Positions 1-8,142 of a stretch of DNA of 64,000 nt are shown here, in pieces. The notes beneath the pieces were generated by a model that searched no databases, was not told the origin of the DNA, and was given only the letters and a program-made list of their open reading frames with translations. The stretch comes from DASXAI01 sp963798445. GTDB lineage: Bacteria > Actinomycetota > Acidimicrobiia > Acidimicrobiales > Ilumatobacteraceae. Every line of letters begins with the position of its first letter. The stretch's first letter is position 1. Where the stretch lies: assembly GCA_963798445.1 (NCBI GenBank), contig CAWCTH010000002.1, positions 186,001 to 250,000 of the forward strand, given 5' to 3'. The translations under genes were made by a program, and so were the position numbers.

Positions 1-134
1 TCGTTCAACGAGGTGCCCTCGTAGCCGTGCTCGGCGAAGCAATGCAGGGCTTCAGCGAGGATGGCTTCCCGGGTGGACGGGTGATCCGTGATGTTTCTCT
101 CGACGTTCGTTCGGGCAGCCGCGGTCGTTGCCAC
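1..134 (-). CDS. TetR-family transcriptional regulator, N-terminal part only
   Basis: A GTG start at 134 opens a frame that runs off the left edge of the window. The visible 44 residues include TREAILAEALHCFAEHGYEG, the usual first helix and turn of a TetR N-terminal DNA-binding domain. A TAGGCT -10 box on the minus strand (141-146) ends 6 bases before the GTG, so the transcript is probably leaderless. The gene is divergent from a fatty-acid desaturase, and a perfect palindrome lies between the two promoters. This is the classic arrangement of a local repressor controlling itself and its neighbour. The ligand domain is outside the window, so the inducer cannot be guessed; an acyl-CoA or fatty acid would fit the neighbour. 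Confidence 0.8.
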   Translation of the reverse strand, partial: MATTAAARTNVERNITDHPSTREAILAEALHCFAEHGYEGTSLN

Positions 135-163
135 CGGACCAGCCTAGGGCCGTGACAGGCGCC

Positions 164-185
164 CCCTACCGACCTGTCGGTAGGG
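164..185. promoter_or_regulatory. Perfect palindrome, probable TetR operator, between divergent promoters
   Basis: CCCTACCGAC and GTCGGTAGGG form 10-base arms around a 2-base centre. The site spans about -36 to -15 of the desaturase promoter (-10 box TAGGCT at 188-193, start codon at 200) and about -30 to -51 of the tetR promoter (-10 box TAGGCT, minus, 141-146). It would therefore block the -35 contacts of both genes. TetR proteins commonly bind palindromes of this size, some with the related core ACCGACCGGTCGGT. Binding is inferred. Confidence 0.75.
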
Positions 186-199
186 AGTAGGCTCCACCG

Positions 200-970
200 A
201 TGCCGCTGCTGCCCGTTCCTGAGCCCTACGCCGCGGTGGTCGTCGGGCTCGTCGTGGCCCAGTTGGCCACGCTCGCCACCACTGTCTACCTCCACCGTGC
301 CGGCGCCCACCGTGCGGTCAGGCTCCGGCCGCCGCTGACCTTCGCCTTCCGGGTCATCACCTGGATGACCGTCGGCATCAAGCCCCGGGAATGGGTGGCG
401 GTGCACCGCAAGCACCACGCCTTCACCGATGTCGAGGGCGACCCGCATTCGCCCAAGCTGCTCGGCTGGGTCCGGGTGCAGCTCACCAACGCCGCCCTGT
501 ACCGGCGCGAGGCGCGCAACCAGGAGACGGTGCGCCGCTACGCCAAGGACATGGCGCCCGACTGGTGGGATCGTCACGTGTTCGACCACGCCTTCGTCGG
601 CCTCGGCCTCGGCATCGCCTTCCTGATCGTGCTGCTCGGGCCGGTCTGGGGCCTGGTCGCGGCGGCGGTGCACACGGCGGCCTACCTCATGTCCAACGGT
701 GCGGTGAACGCCGTCGGTCACCAGTTCGGCCGCCGGCCCTACGACAACTCGGCCGGCAACCTCGGCTGGCTGGCGCTGATCACGGGGGGCGAGGGCTGGC
801 ACAACAACCACCACGCCGCCCCCACGTCGGCTCGCCTTGGCCATCGCTGGTGGGAGATCGACCTCGGTTGGTGGGCCATCTCGGTGTTCCGGGTGCTCGG
901 CCTGGCCAAGGTTCGCCTCGAACGAGTCGTCTTCACGGCCACCAAGGACCGCAACCGCATCGCCGCGTAA
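200..970 (+). CDS. Membrane fatty-acid (acyl-CoA/acyl-lipid delta-9 type) desaturase
   Basis: The 256-residue protein introduces a double bond into a fatty acyl chain using a membrane-bound di-iron centre. All three histidine boxes of the family are visible: HRAGAH at 32-37, HRKHH at 69-73 and HNNHH at 201-205, with an extra ligand candidate H174 in GHQFG. Hydrophobic segments lie near residues 10-30, 45-60, 133-150 and 152-168. It is shorter than yeast OLE1-type enzymes because it lacks a cytochrome b5 domain, so it needs an external electron donor. The ATG at 200 follows TAGGCT (188-193) by 6 bases, so the mRNA is probably leaderless and controlled by the divergent TetR protein. Regiospecificity cannot be read from sequence. 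Confidence 0.88.
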   Translation: MPLLPVPEPYAAVVVGLVVAQLATLATTVYLHRAGAHRAVRLRPPLTFAFRVITWMTVGIKPREWVAVHRKHHAFTDVEGDPHSPKLLGWVRVQLTNAALYRREARNQETVRRYAKDMAPDWWDRHVFDHAFVGLGLGIAFLIVLLGPVWGLVAAAVHTAAYLMSNGAVNAVGHQFGRRPYDNSAGNLGWLALITGGEGWHNNHHAAPTSARLGHRWWEIDLGWWAISVFRVLGLAKVRLERVVFTATKDRNRIAA

Positions 971-974
971 TTTC

Positions 975-1049
975 TGGCTCGGCTTCGCCTCGCGCTCGCT
1001 TCGCTCGGACAATCGGTGCTCGCTCGACACGATGCCGCACTGCGGCATC
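975..1049. repeat. Intergenic repeat copy and hairpin
   Basis: CGGCTTCGCCTCG (980-992) and CAATCGGTGCTCGCTCGA (1010-1027) recur in the same order, on the opposite strand, at 51364-51376 and 51340-51357. Compared with that copy, this one carries about 9 extra bases (CGCTCGCTT). It is followed by a perfect 8-base hairpin, GATGCCGC-ACT-GCGGCATC (1031-1049), which could end desaturase transcription although no T-run follows. Confidence 0.7.
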
Positions 1050-1089
1050 AGCGGGCCGCGGCCGGGCGCGGCGCCGCTACGGTCACGCG

Positions 1090-1473
1090 ATGGAGATCGT
1101 GTCGGCACTGTTCGTCGAGAGCTTCAACCTGCGCGAGGCGCCGGGCCCGTCGACCCGCATCGACCTCACTGGCGTGTTCTTCTCGATGGCGGCGCCGTCG
1201 CCGGTGCCCGTGTCGATCGAGCCCCATCTGCTGGCCTTCATCTGGTGCCCTCCCGACGAGGCCGGCCAGGCCATCTTCGAGACGGTGTTCAGCCGGGGCG
1301 ACGAGGAGATCGCCCGCAACGTCAGCCCGTTCACGGTGGAGCCGGGGAAGTTCACCTACCGGCTCGTGCGGGGCGAGCTCCACTTCGAGGACTACGGACC
1401 GATCGTGGCCCGGTGCCGCATCGACCGCGGCCCGTGGCACGTCGTGCCCCTGACGCTGCTGCCGCCGGTATGA
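1090..1473 (+). CDS. Conserved hypothetical protein, DUF6941-like
   Basis: This 127-residue protein has no signal peptide or membrane segment. It resembles the small all-beta DUF6941 family (alternating strands, motif IEPHLLAFIWCP near residue 40), but the family assignment is from memory and is moderate. The start is set by a TACGGT -10 box (1078-1083) ending 6 bases before the ATG, and by the absence of homology-like sequence upstream. Its last codons overlap the next gene (ATGA), so it is translationally coupled to the FIST protein and may act with it. Function is unknown. Confidence 0.6.
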   Translation: MEIVSALFVESFNLREAPGPSTRIDLTGVFFSMAAPSPVPVSIEPHLLAFIWCPPDEAGQAIFETVFSRGDEEIARNVSPFTVEPGKFTYRLVRGELHFEDYGPIVARCRIDRGPWHVVPLTLLPPV

Positions 1474-2645
1474 CCAGGTCCTTCGCCGCTTCCCTGTCCG
1501 AGCATCCGGTGGCCGCCTCGGCCGTCGGCGAGGTCATCGCCGACATCCTCGACGTCATGGGCGACGGCCCCGACCTCGCCTGCCTGTTCGTGACGGCGCC
1601 CCACACCGGCGCCCTCGAAGACATCGCTCGCGCCGTCGAGCAGCTGCTGCATCCGCGGGCCCTCATCGGCGCCACCGCCAACGCCGTCGTGGGTGGACCG
1701 CGTGGGGTCGAGGACGAGCCGGGGCTGTCGTTGTTCGCCGCCCGCCTCGACGGCGGCCTCACCGCGGTGCGCCTGACGGCCGAGCAGACCCTCGACGGCT
1801 GGGTCGTGGCCGGCCTCGACCACGCTGCCGCCAGCCGGGCCTCCACGATGCTGTTGCTGCCCGATCCGTTCTCGTTCCCCGTGGATGCGTTCCTGACCGA
1901 GCTGCGCCGCGACCATCCGCACCTGGGCGTGGTCGGCGGCATGGCGTCGGCGGCCCGGGGCCCCGGCGGGAACCGCCTCGTGCTCGACGGCGACCTCGTG
2001 AACCACGGGGCCGTGGGCGTGCTCATCGAGGACGACACCGTGGCCGTGCAGACCGTCGTGTCGCAGGGGTGCCGGCCGATCGGCCAGCCCTTCATCGTCA
2101 CCAGGTCGGAGCGCAACGCCATCTACGAGCTCGCCGGCCGGCCCGCCCTCGAGCGCCTGCTGGAGATGGTGGATGCCCTCACCCCCGACGAACGGACGCT
2201 GGCCGGCAAGGGCCTGCACCTCGGGGTCGTGGTCGACGAGCACAAGGCAGTGTTCGAGCGGGGCGACTTCCTCATCCGCGGCGTGCTCGGCGCCGACCGC
2301 GACACACGTGCCGTGGTGGTCGGCGACGAGGTGCCGGTCGGGGCCACGGTCCAGTTCCAGGTGCGCGACGCGGGGACGGCGGCCGAGGACCTCGGCGGCC
2401 TCCTGTCCGGTCACCATGCCGACGGCGCGCTGCTGTTCACGTGCAACGGCCGCGGGCGCGCCATGTTCGGCGACCCGCATCACGACGCCGGCATCGTTCA
2501 AGACATCATCGGCCCGCTTCCCGTGGCGGGCATGTTCTGCGCCGGCGAGATCGGCCCGGTCGGTGGGCGCAACGTCGTGCACGGCTTCACCGCTTCCGTG
2601 GCCCTGTTCGGGCCGCCCGCCGGCGAACGCCGTCCGCCGCCCTAA
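1470..2645 (+). CDS. FIST-domain sensory protein (FIST_N + FIST_C)
   Basis: The 391-residue cytoplasmic protein matches the FIST family, ligand-binding modules thought to sense small molecules such as amino acids. The FIST_N domain covers about residues 30-205 and ends with the typical SQGCRPIGQPF segment (about 196-206). FIST_C follows to about residue 380, with AMFGDPHHDA and FCAGEIGPVGGRN near the end. No kinase, HAMP or methyl-accepting domain is attached, so signal output must go through a partner. The ATG overlaps the stop codon of the preceding gene, making that small protein the obvious candidate. Family assignment is good; the ligand is unknown. Confidence 0.85.
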   Translation: MTRSFAASLSEHPVAASAVGEVIADILDVMGDGPDLACLFVTAPHTGALEDIARAVEQLLHPRALIGATANAVVGGPRGVEDEPGLSLFAARLDGGLTAVRLTAEQTLDGWVVAGLDHAAASRASTMLLLPDPFSFPVDAFLTELRRDHPHLGVVGGMASAARGPGGNRLVLDGDLVNHGAVGVLIEDDTVAVQTVVSQGCRPIGQPFIVTRSERNAIYELAGRPALERLLEMVDALTPDERTLAGKGLHLGVVVDEHKAVFERGDFLIRGVLGADRDTRAVVVGDEVPVGATVQFQVRDAGTAAEDLGGLLSGHHADGALLFTCNGRGRAMFGDPHHDAGIVQDIIGPLPVAGMFCAGEIGPVGGRNVVHGFTASVALFGPPAGERRPPP

Positions 2646-2683
2646 CCTGAGTCCTGACCGCGTCGCCGCGAGGAGGCTGTTGG

Positions 2684-4651
2684 ATGGACCCGATCGAGGA
2701 AGAGGCGATCCGTTTGGTGCGGGGCTACGCCATGGATGCGCCGCGGCGGGCCAACTCCGGCCATCCCGGCACCGCCATGGCCCTCGCCCCACTGGGTGAG
2801 GTGCTCTACGGCCGGGTCATGCGTCACGATCCCACCGATCCCGACTGGCCGGACCGGGACCGCTTCGTCCTGTCCGCCGGCCACGCCTGCATCCTGCAGT
2901 ACTCGTATCTGTTCCTCGCCGGCTACGGGCTCACCATCGCCGACCTCGAGGCGTTCCGGCAGTGGGAGTCGCGCACGCCGGGCCACCCCGAGCGCCATCA
3001 CACGCCTGGCATCGAACTGACCACCGGTCCGCTCGGCCAGGGCTTCGCCAACAGCGTGGGCATGGCGGTGGCCGAACGGGTCATGCGCGCCGAGTTCGGC
3101 CCCGATGTGATGGACCATCACATCTTCGTCATCGCCGGCGACGGTTGCCTCCAGGAAGGCATCAGTCACGAGGCGGCGTCACTGGCCGGCCACCTCGGCC
3201 TGGGCAAGCTCGTCGCCATCTACGACGACAACCACATCACCATCGACGGCGACACGAACCTGTCCTCGAACGACGACGTCGTGAAGCGGTTCGAGGCCTA
3301 CCACTGGGATGTCGATGCGGTCGGCGAGATCGCCAACGACCTCGACGCGCTGGAAGCGGCCGTGCGGCGGGCCATGGCCGTCGAGGATCGGCCGTCGCTC
3401 ATCGTCCTGCGCAGCCACATCGGCTACCCGTCGCCCGAGTTCACCGACAGCCCCAAGGCCCACGGCGACCCGTTCCCGCCAGACGAGATCGCCCGCACCA
3501 AGGCCATCCTCGGCCTCCCCGCCGACATCGACTTCTACGCCCCCGACGACGTGATCGACGCCTACCGCCAGCGGGTCGTCGACAAGGGCCAAGCGGTGCG
3601 GGCGCAGTGGCAAGAGCGCTTCGACGCCCACTTCGCCGCCAACCCCGGGGAACGAGCAGTGTGGGAGGCGTGCTGGGGCCGCACCGGCCTCGACGGGTGG
3701 GAGAAGGACCTCCCCCACTTCCCGCTGGGCGAGAAGCTCGCCACCCGCCAGGCCGTCCAGAAGGCCATCAACGCCACGTTGCCGAAGCTGCCCGGCATCG
3801 TGAGCGGGGCCGCCGACCTCACCGGCAACACGGGGACCAAGCTCGACAACGCCGAGATCCAGTCAGCCGAACATCCCGGCGGCCGCCAGCTCCACTACGG
3901 CATCCGCGAGCACGCCATGGGCGCGGCCATGAACGGCATGGCTGCCCACGGCGGGATCATCCCGATCGGCGGCACCTTCTTCTGCTTCAGCGACTACGAG
4001 CGAGCGGCCATCCGTCTCGCCGCCCTCAGCACCGAGAAGGTCATCTTCGTGCTCACCCACGACTCGGTGGGCCTCGGCGAGGACGGTCCCACCCATCAGC
4101 CGATCGAACAGCTGGCCTCACTGCGGGCCATGCCCCAGCTGCAACTCATCCGGCCGGCCGACGCCAACGAGACGGCCGAGGCATGGCGCATCGCCGTCGA
4201 CACCCCCGGCCCGACCGCCCTGGTACTCACGCGCCAATCGGTCCCGGTCGTCACCGATGGCACCGCCGTCGAGGTCGGTGCCGCCGTGGTGCACGACGTC
4301 GACGCTCCGGCCGTGGTGCTCATCGGCACCGGCAGCGAGGTGTCCGTGTGCATCGACGCGGCGACCCGCCTGCGGGCCGACGGCATCGCGGCGCGGGTTG
4401 TGTCCATGCCGTCGTGGGACCGGTTCGAGCAGCAACCGCCCGACTATCGCCGCGACGTCCTGCCCCCCGGCATCCCTCGCCTCTCGGTGGAGGCCGCCGC
4501 CACCTTCGGGTGGGCGAAGTGGGCCGACGTGTCGATCGGCATCGACCGGTTCGGCGCCAGCGCACCGGGCCTGGTGGCACTCGAGAAGCTCGGCATCAAC
4601 GTCGACAACGTCGTGGCCCATGCCAAGGCCCTCATCGAAGGAGCATCCTGA
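2684..4651 (+). CDS. tkt: Transketolase
   Basis: The 655-residue thiamine-diphosphate enzyme moves two-carbon units between sugars in the non-oxidative pentose phosphate pathway. The N-terminal TPP domain carries GDGCLQEG (about residue 151) and the N-containing metal site that follows it. The central pyrimidine-binding domain has GIREHAMGAAMNG (about 405-417), which includes the catalytic Glu, and the C-terminal domain completes the normal architecture. A strong Shine-Dalgarno AGGAGG (2671-2676) lies 7 bases before the ATG, unlike the leaderless genes around it. The stop overlaps the transaldolase start by one base (TGATG), so the two are co-translated. Confidence 0.96.
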   Translation: MDPIEEEAIRLVRGYAMDAPRRANSGHPGTAMALAPLGEVLYGRVMRHDPTDPDWPDRDRFVLSAGHACILQYSYLFLAGYGLTIADLEAFRQWESRTPGHPERHHTPGIELTTGPLGQGFANSVGMAVAERVMRAEFGPDVMDHHIFVIAGDGCLQEGISHEAASLAGHLGLGKLVAIYDDNHITIDGDTNLSSNDDVVKRFEAYHWDVDAVGEIANDLDALEAAVRRAMAVEDRPSLIVLRSHIGYPSPEFTDSPKAHGDPFPPDEIARTKAILGLPADIDFYAPDDVIDAYRQRVVDKGQAVRAQWQERFDAHFAANPGERAVWEACWGRTGLDGWEKDLPHFPLGEKLATRQAVQKAINATLPKLPGIVSGAADLTGNTGTKLDNAEIQSAEHPGGRQLHYGIREHAMGAAMNGMAAHGGIIPIGGTFFCFSDYERAAIRLAALSTEKVIFVLTHDSVGLGEDGPTHQPIEQLASLRAMPQLQLIRPADANETAEAWRIAVDTPGPTALVLTRQSVPVVTDGTAVEVGAAVVHDVDAPAVVLIGTGSEVSVCIDAATRLRADGIAARVVSMPSWDRFEQQPPDYRRDVLPPGIPRLSVEAAATFGWAKWADVSIGIDRFGASAPGLVALEKLGINVDNVVAHAKALIEGAS

Positions 4652-5745
4652 TGGAACGCCTGATCCGCTTGTACGAGGAGTTCGGGCAGAGCCCCTGGCT
4701 CGACAACCTCAAGCGCGGCTACCTCACCTCGGGTGAGCTCGCTCGCCTGCGCGACGGTGGGATCCGCGGCCAGACCTCGAACCCCACCATCTTCCAGAAG
4801 GCCATCGAGGGCTCACCCGACTACGACGATCAGTTCCGCTCGCTCGTGAAGGGCAGCGACGAGATCGTCGAGGACTACTGGGCGATGGTGCTGCAGGACA
4901 TCAACGGGGCCCTCGACGTCTTCGCGCCGTTGTACGAGTCGTCGAACGGCGGCGACGGCTTCGTCAGCGTCGAGGTCGCGCCGGACATCGCCCATGACAC
5001 CGACGCCACGGTGCTGTCGGCCCGCCACCTCCACGAGACCATCGACCGGCCCAACCTCATGGTGAAGATCCCGGCGACAGCGGCCGGCGTGCCCGCCATC
5101 CGCCAGATGATCAGCGAGGGCCGCAGCATCAACGTCACGCTGATCTTCAGCCTGCAGCGCTACGGCGACGTCCTGGAGGCGTACGTCACCGGACTGGAGT
5201 CGTGCAGTGGCGAATTGCGTCGCGTCGCCAGCGTCGGGTCGTTCTTCATCAGCCGGGTGGACACCGAGGTCGACCGGCGGCTCGACGCCATCGGCACGCC
5301 GGAGGCGTTGGCCCTGCGGGGCAAAGCCGCCGTGGCGCAGGGCAAGCTCGCCTACCGCCAGTTCCGGGAGAAGTTCTCGGGCCCGCGCTGGGAGCCGCTG
5401 GCCGCTCGCGGGGCGCACGTGCAGCGCCCGCTGTGGGCCTCGACCTCCACCAAGAACCCGAACTACCCCGACACGCTCTACGTCGACAACCTCATCGGGC
5501 CCGACACGGTGAACACGCTCCCCGACGCCACCATCGAGGCCTTCGCCGGCCATGGCACGCTGGCCCGCACGGTCGATGCCGACGTCGATCAGGCCGAGGC
5601 GGTGTGGCAGGGCCTGCACGAGGTCGGCGTCGACATGGACGATGTGGCCACGACGCTAGAAGCCGAAGGGGTGGCCTCGTTCGCCAAGAGCTTCGAGGAG
5701 CTCCTCACCGCCCTCACCACCAAAGCGTCCGAGCTCAGAGGCTGA
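4651..5745 (+). CDS. tal: Transaldolase
   Basis: The 364-residue enzyme transfers a dihydroxyacetone unit between sugar phosphates and completes the non-oxidative pentose phosphate cycle with Tkt. It has the long actinobacterial form (as in mycobacterial Tal, about 370 residues). Family signatures are RGQTSNPTIFQKAIEG near residue 45 and MVKIPAT around 137-143, where K139 is the Schiff-base lysine. The ATG overlaps the tkt stop codon by one base. No zwf, opcA or pgl follows, although these commonly do in other actinobacteria; here the operon ends at a palindromic gap. Confidence 0.95.
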   Translation: MERLIRLYEEFGQSPWLDNLKRGYLTSGELARLRDGGIRGQTSNPTIFQKAIEGSPDYDDQFRSLVKGSDEIVEDYWAMVLQDINGALDVFAPLYESSNGGDGFVSVEVAPDIAHDTDATVLSARHLHETIDRPNLMVKIPATAAGVPAIRQMISEGRSINVTLIFSLQRYGDVLEAYVTGLESCSGELRRVASVGSFFISRVDTEVDRRLDAIGTPEALALRGKAAVAQGKLAYRQFREKFSGPRWEPLAARGAHVQRPLWASTSTKNPNYPDTLYVDNLIGPDTVNTLPDATIEAFAGHGTLARTVDADVDQAEAVWQGLHEVGVDMDDVATTLEAEGVASFAKSFEELLTALTTKASELRG

Positions 5746-5761
5746 CTGTCTGAACGCCTGT

Positions 5762-5813
5762 CGAACTGATGTGCGAACGGTGTCGCATACGACACAGATC
5801 GCACATCAGTTCG
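5762..5813. repeat. Long nested palindrome between convergent genes
   Basis: The outer arms CGAACTGATGTGCGA (5762-5776) and TCGCACATCAGTTCG (5799-5813) pair over 15 bases. Inside them GTGTCG (5780-5785) and CGACAC (5790-5795) form a second 6-base stem around CATA. A further hairpin, GATTCGGT/ACCGAATC, follows at 5822-5843. No T-run follows on either strand, so it is not a standard intrinsic terminator. Its outer 11 bases match another element at 36762-36836. Confidence 0.85.
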
Positions 5814-5930
5814 GGCGCGCTGATTCGGTTCCGCTACCGAATCGCGTACGCCGGGAGCCTGATGACGCCTCCGGCGGTGGTTCCCGCTGATCCGTTCGCC
5901 TCGTAACGAAGCGTTCACGGTGAAAGACGG

Positions 5931-5960
5931 AAAAACGGTTCGACCATGACGTGCGAACCG
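5931..5960 (-). terminator. Rho-independent terminator of the small zinc-ribbon gene
   Basis: Read on the minus strand, CGGTTCG and CGAACCG (5954-5960 and 5936-5942) form a 7-base stem with an 11-base loop, followed directly by TTTTT (5935-5931). It lies 17 bases after the stop codon of the minus-strand gene at 5977. Confidence 0.7.
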
Positions 5961-5976
5961 ACAATTTCTCGCCCGG

Positions 5977-6150
5977 CTACCACCAGGCGGGGTCGAGCTT
6001 GCCCTCGATGGCGCGCGCATGCAGGCGCGTGCAGGCTGGGCAGGTGGCGATGATCGGGCCCTGACCCTGGCGCTCGAGCATCCAGCCGAGCGGCACCACA
6101 CCCGAATTGTCGTCGCCCGCCTCAACGCCGCACTGCGAACACGAGGTCAC
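5977..6150 (-). CDS. Small zinc-ribbon protein of unknown function
   Basis: A GTG at 6150 gives a 57-residue protein. Two cysteine pairs, CSQC near the start and CPAC at about residues 37-40, form a probable zinc ribbon. The C-terminus ends in a helix with RAIEGKLDPAWW, a tail like one I recognise from small conserved actinobacterial proteins that end in ...IEGRLD..WW. It has its own intrinsic terminator, and its 5' end faces the LOG-family gene across only 54 bases, so the two may share regulation. The start is uncertain within a few codons; no clear Shine-Dalgarno is visible. Confidence 0.7.
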   Translation of the reverse strand: MTSCSQCGVEAGDDNSGVVPLGWMLERQGQGPIIATCPACTRLHARAIEGKLDPAWW

Positions 6151-6189
6151 CTTCGCGACGGTACCCGGCCCGCGGGACTTCGCCCGCCG

Positions 6190-6195
6190 TACACT
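6190..6195 (+). promoter_or_regulatory. Putative -10 box of the LOG-family gene
   Basis: TACACT ends 9 bases before the ATG at 6205, giving a transcript with only a few leader bases. It supports that ATG over the in-frame upstream starts. Confidence 0.5.
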
Positions 6196-6204
6196 CGGAG
6201 CGCC

Positions 6205-7302
6205 ATGGCGACTCGACGCCCCCGTTACCGCACCGGGCGGCCCGAGCTGGACCGGCTGATCAACGAGGTCCTCGACGAGGCCGGGGTCACGAAGGACCGC
6301 GAGCTCCTCTTCGAGATCCTGGTCAGCTCGGTGCTGCTGGCGGGCGACGCCGCCGACACCCTCGATCTCAAGATCACCGCGGCCACGCTGCGCGAGATGC
6401 GCGAGGCCTTCCGGCTGTTCGCTGCCTATCGGGGCCAGCCCAAGGTCTCGATCTTCGGCTCCGCCCGGGTCCGGCCCGACAGCAAAGAGTACGAGCAGGC
6501 GCGCGCCATCGCCGCCGAACTGGCTGCGCACGGCTGGATGGTGGTGACCGGGGCCGGTCCGGGGATCATGGCCGCCGGCATGGAGGGTGCCGGCCGTGAG
6601 CGCTCGATCGGGGTCAGCATCCGCCTGCCGTTCGAGCAGGGCGCCAACTCCATCATCGCCGAGGACGAGAAGCTCGTCTCGATGAAGTACTTCTTCACCC
6701 GCAAGCTCATGCTGATCAAGGAGTCGGCCGCCTTCCTGTGCCTGCCGGGCGGCTTCGGCACCCTCGACGAGACCTTCGAGCTGCTCACCCTCACCCAGAC
6801 CGGCAAGGGCGAGCCGGTCCCCATCGTGCTGCTCGACGTTCCCGGCGGCACCTACTGGGAGAGCGCCAAAGCGTTCATCGAGAACGAGCTGGTCACCCGC
6901 GGCCTCGTCGACCCCACGGACCTCGCGCTGTTCTGCGTGACGGACAGCGTCGAGCGAACGGTCATGGAGATCATGGGCTTCTACTCCAACTACGACTCGA
7001 TGCGCTACGTCGGCGACGTCCTCGTGCTGCGGCTGCACATGGCACCGACCGACGCCCAGCTCGATGATCTCAACGCCCGCTTCGGTCATCTCTGCTCGAC
7101 GGGCCGGATCGAACGCACCGCTCCCCTTCCGGGCGAGGTGGCCGACCACGACAAGCTGGAGCTGCCACGCGTGCGGTTGAACTTCGCCAAGCGCTACTAC
7201 GGCCAGTTGCGGTCCCTGATCGACGCCCTGAACACCGTCACGCCGGCGGCCGCCGTCGTGACGGGTGAAGCTTCCCGACGGAGTACGAATTTGCACCCAT
7301 GA
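6205..7302 (+). CDS. LOG-family (TIGR00730/lysine-decarboxylase-like) Rossmann protein
   Basis: The 365-residue protein has the LOG Rossmann fold that hydrolyses nucleoside 5'-monophosphates and, in some members, activates cytokinins. The signature PGGFGTLDE sits at about residues 180-188, preceded by KVSIFGSARV near residue 80 and VVTGAGPGIM. At 365 residues it is far longer than minimal LOG proteins (about 190). The extra parts are an N-terminal helical segment of about 75 residues and a C-terminal extension of about 100 after the fold. The stop overlaps the ATG of the ferritin-like gene (ATGA), so both products are probably made together. The substrate is not determinable. Confidence 0.85.
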   Translation: MATRRPRYRTGRPELDRLINEVLDEAGVTKDRELLFEILVSSVLLAGDAADTLDLKITAATLREMREAFRLFAAYRGQPKVSIFGSARVRPDSKEYEQARAIAAELAAHGWMVVTGAGPGIMAAGMEGAGRERSIGVSIRLPFEQGANSIIAEDEKLVSMKYFFTRKLMLIKESAAFLCLPGGFGTLDETFELLTLTQTGKGEPVPIVLLDVPGGTYWESAKAFIENELVTRGLVDPTDLALFCVTDSVERTVMEIMGFYSNYDSMRYVGDVLVLRLHMAPTDAQLDDLNARFGHLCSTGRIERTAPLPGEVADHDKLELPRVRLNFAKRYYGQLRSLIDALNTVTPAAAVVTGEASRRSTNLHP

Positions 7303-8090
7303 CGGTCGACATCGAGGCCTTCAAGGCTCGCTCGCAGCCAGTCACGCTCGACGGCATCGAGCTTGACGCCTTCCGCCGGCGCCCGCTCGACCCGGCCACG
7401 CTGCGGTGCCTGCAATACATGCACGATGTCGAGTACCACACGGTCTGCTACCTGCGCGACCTCCTCGTCACGCCGGCCCACCGCGACCCCGAGGTGACCA
7501 CCTTCCTCACGCTGTGGAACGTGGAGGAGTACTTCCACGGTGAGGCGCTCGGCGCCGTGCTGGCGGCCCATGGACGCCTGGGCGGGTCCGACCGGGTGCT
7601 CCTCACCCGGCGCACGCTCGGCTGGAAGGACCGGATGAGCCCGGTGGCGCACTCGCTGGCGTCGGCCGTCACCGGCATCTCCTACACCGCGGTGCACATG
7701 GCGTGGGGCGCCCTCAACGAGTGGACCGCTCAGGCGGCGTACTCCCGGCTGGCCACGCTGGCCGAGCACCCCACCCTGAGCGATCTGCTGCAGCGGCTGA
7801 TGCGCCAGGAGGGCCGCCACGCCGACTTCTACGCCCGCCAGGCGGCGAGACGGCTGGCCACCGACCGGCGAGCCCGGTGGCTGGCCCGCACCACGCTGCA
7901 GCGGTGGTGGGCGCCGGTGGGTTCCACGCTGATGCCGCCGTCGGAGGTCGCCTTCCTCGCTCGTCACCTGTTCCTGGGCGACGACGGCCGCGCCATGGTG
8001 GAGCGCATCGACCGGCGCGTCGACCGGCTGCCGGGGCTCGAGGGCTTGACGCTGGCGGCCGACGCCGTCCAGCACCTCACCGCTCGCTGA
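7299..8090 (+). CDS. Ferritin-like di-iron protein, acyl-ACP desaturase-like
   Basis: The 263-residue, mostly helical protein carries two carboxylate-histidine half-sites: VEEYFHGEA (about 75-83) and RQEGRHADFY (about 169-178). A likely third helix contributes ALNEWTAQAAY. This spacing fits the soluble ferritin-like di-iron superfamily that includes acyl-ACP desaturases and related hydroxylases. It overlaps the LOG gene by 4 bases. If it is a desaturase it would be the second, structurally unrelated, desaturase in this window. The exact reaction is uncertain; a ferritin-like oxygenase of other function is equally possible. Confidence 0.7.
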   Translation: MTVDIEAFKARSQPVTLDGIELDAFRRRPLDPATLRCLQYMHDVEYHTVCYLRDLLVTPAHRDPEVTTFLTLWNVEEYFHGEALGAVLAAHGRLGGSDRVLLTRRTLGWKDRMSPVAHSLASAVTGISYTAVHMAWGALNEWTAQAAYSRLATLAEHPTLSDLLQRLMRQEGRHADFYARQAARRLATDRRARWLARTTLQRWWAPVGSTLMPPSEVAFLARHLFLGDDGRAMVERIDRRVDRLPGLEGLTLAADAVQHLTAR

Positions 8091-8142
8091 TCAGCCGCCG
8101 CCCGCTCCGCCGTTCGGGCCGCGCCGCCCGCTCCCTCCGTTC

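Noticed and set aside
5..1108. Long minus frame over the desaturase gene
   Set aside because: It is antisense to a clear desaturase with all three His boxes; its composition (Arg/Gly/His-rich) is that of GC-rich shadow frames.
5762..5813. Intrinsic terminator for tal
   Set aside because: The stem is strong but no T-run follows on the plus strand; listed as a palindromic repeat instead.
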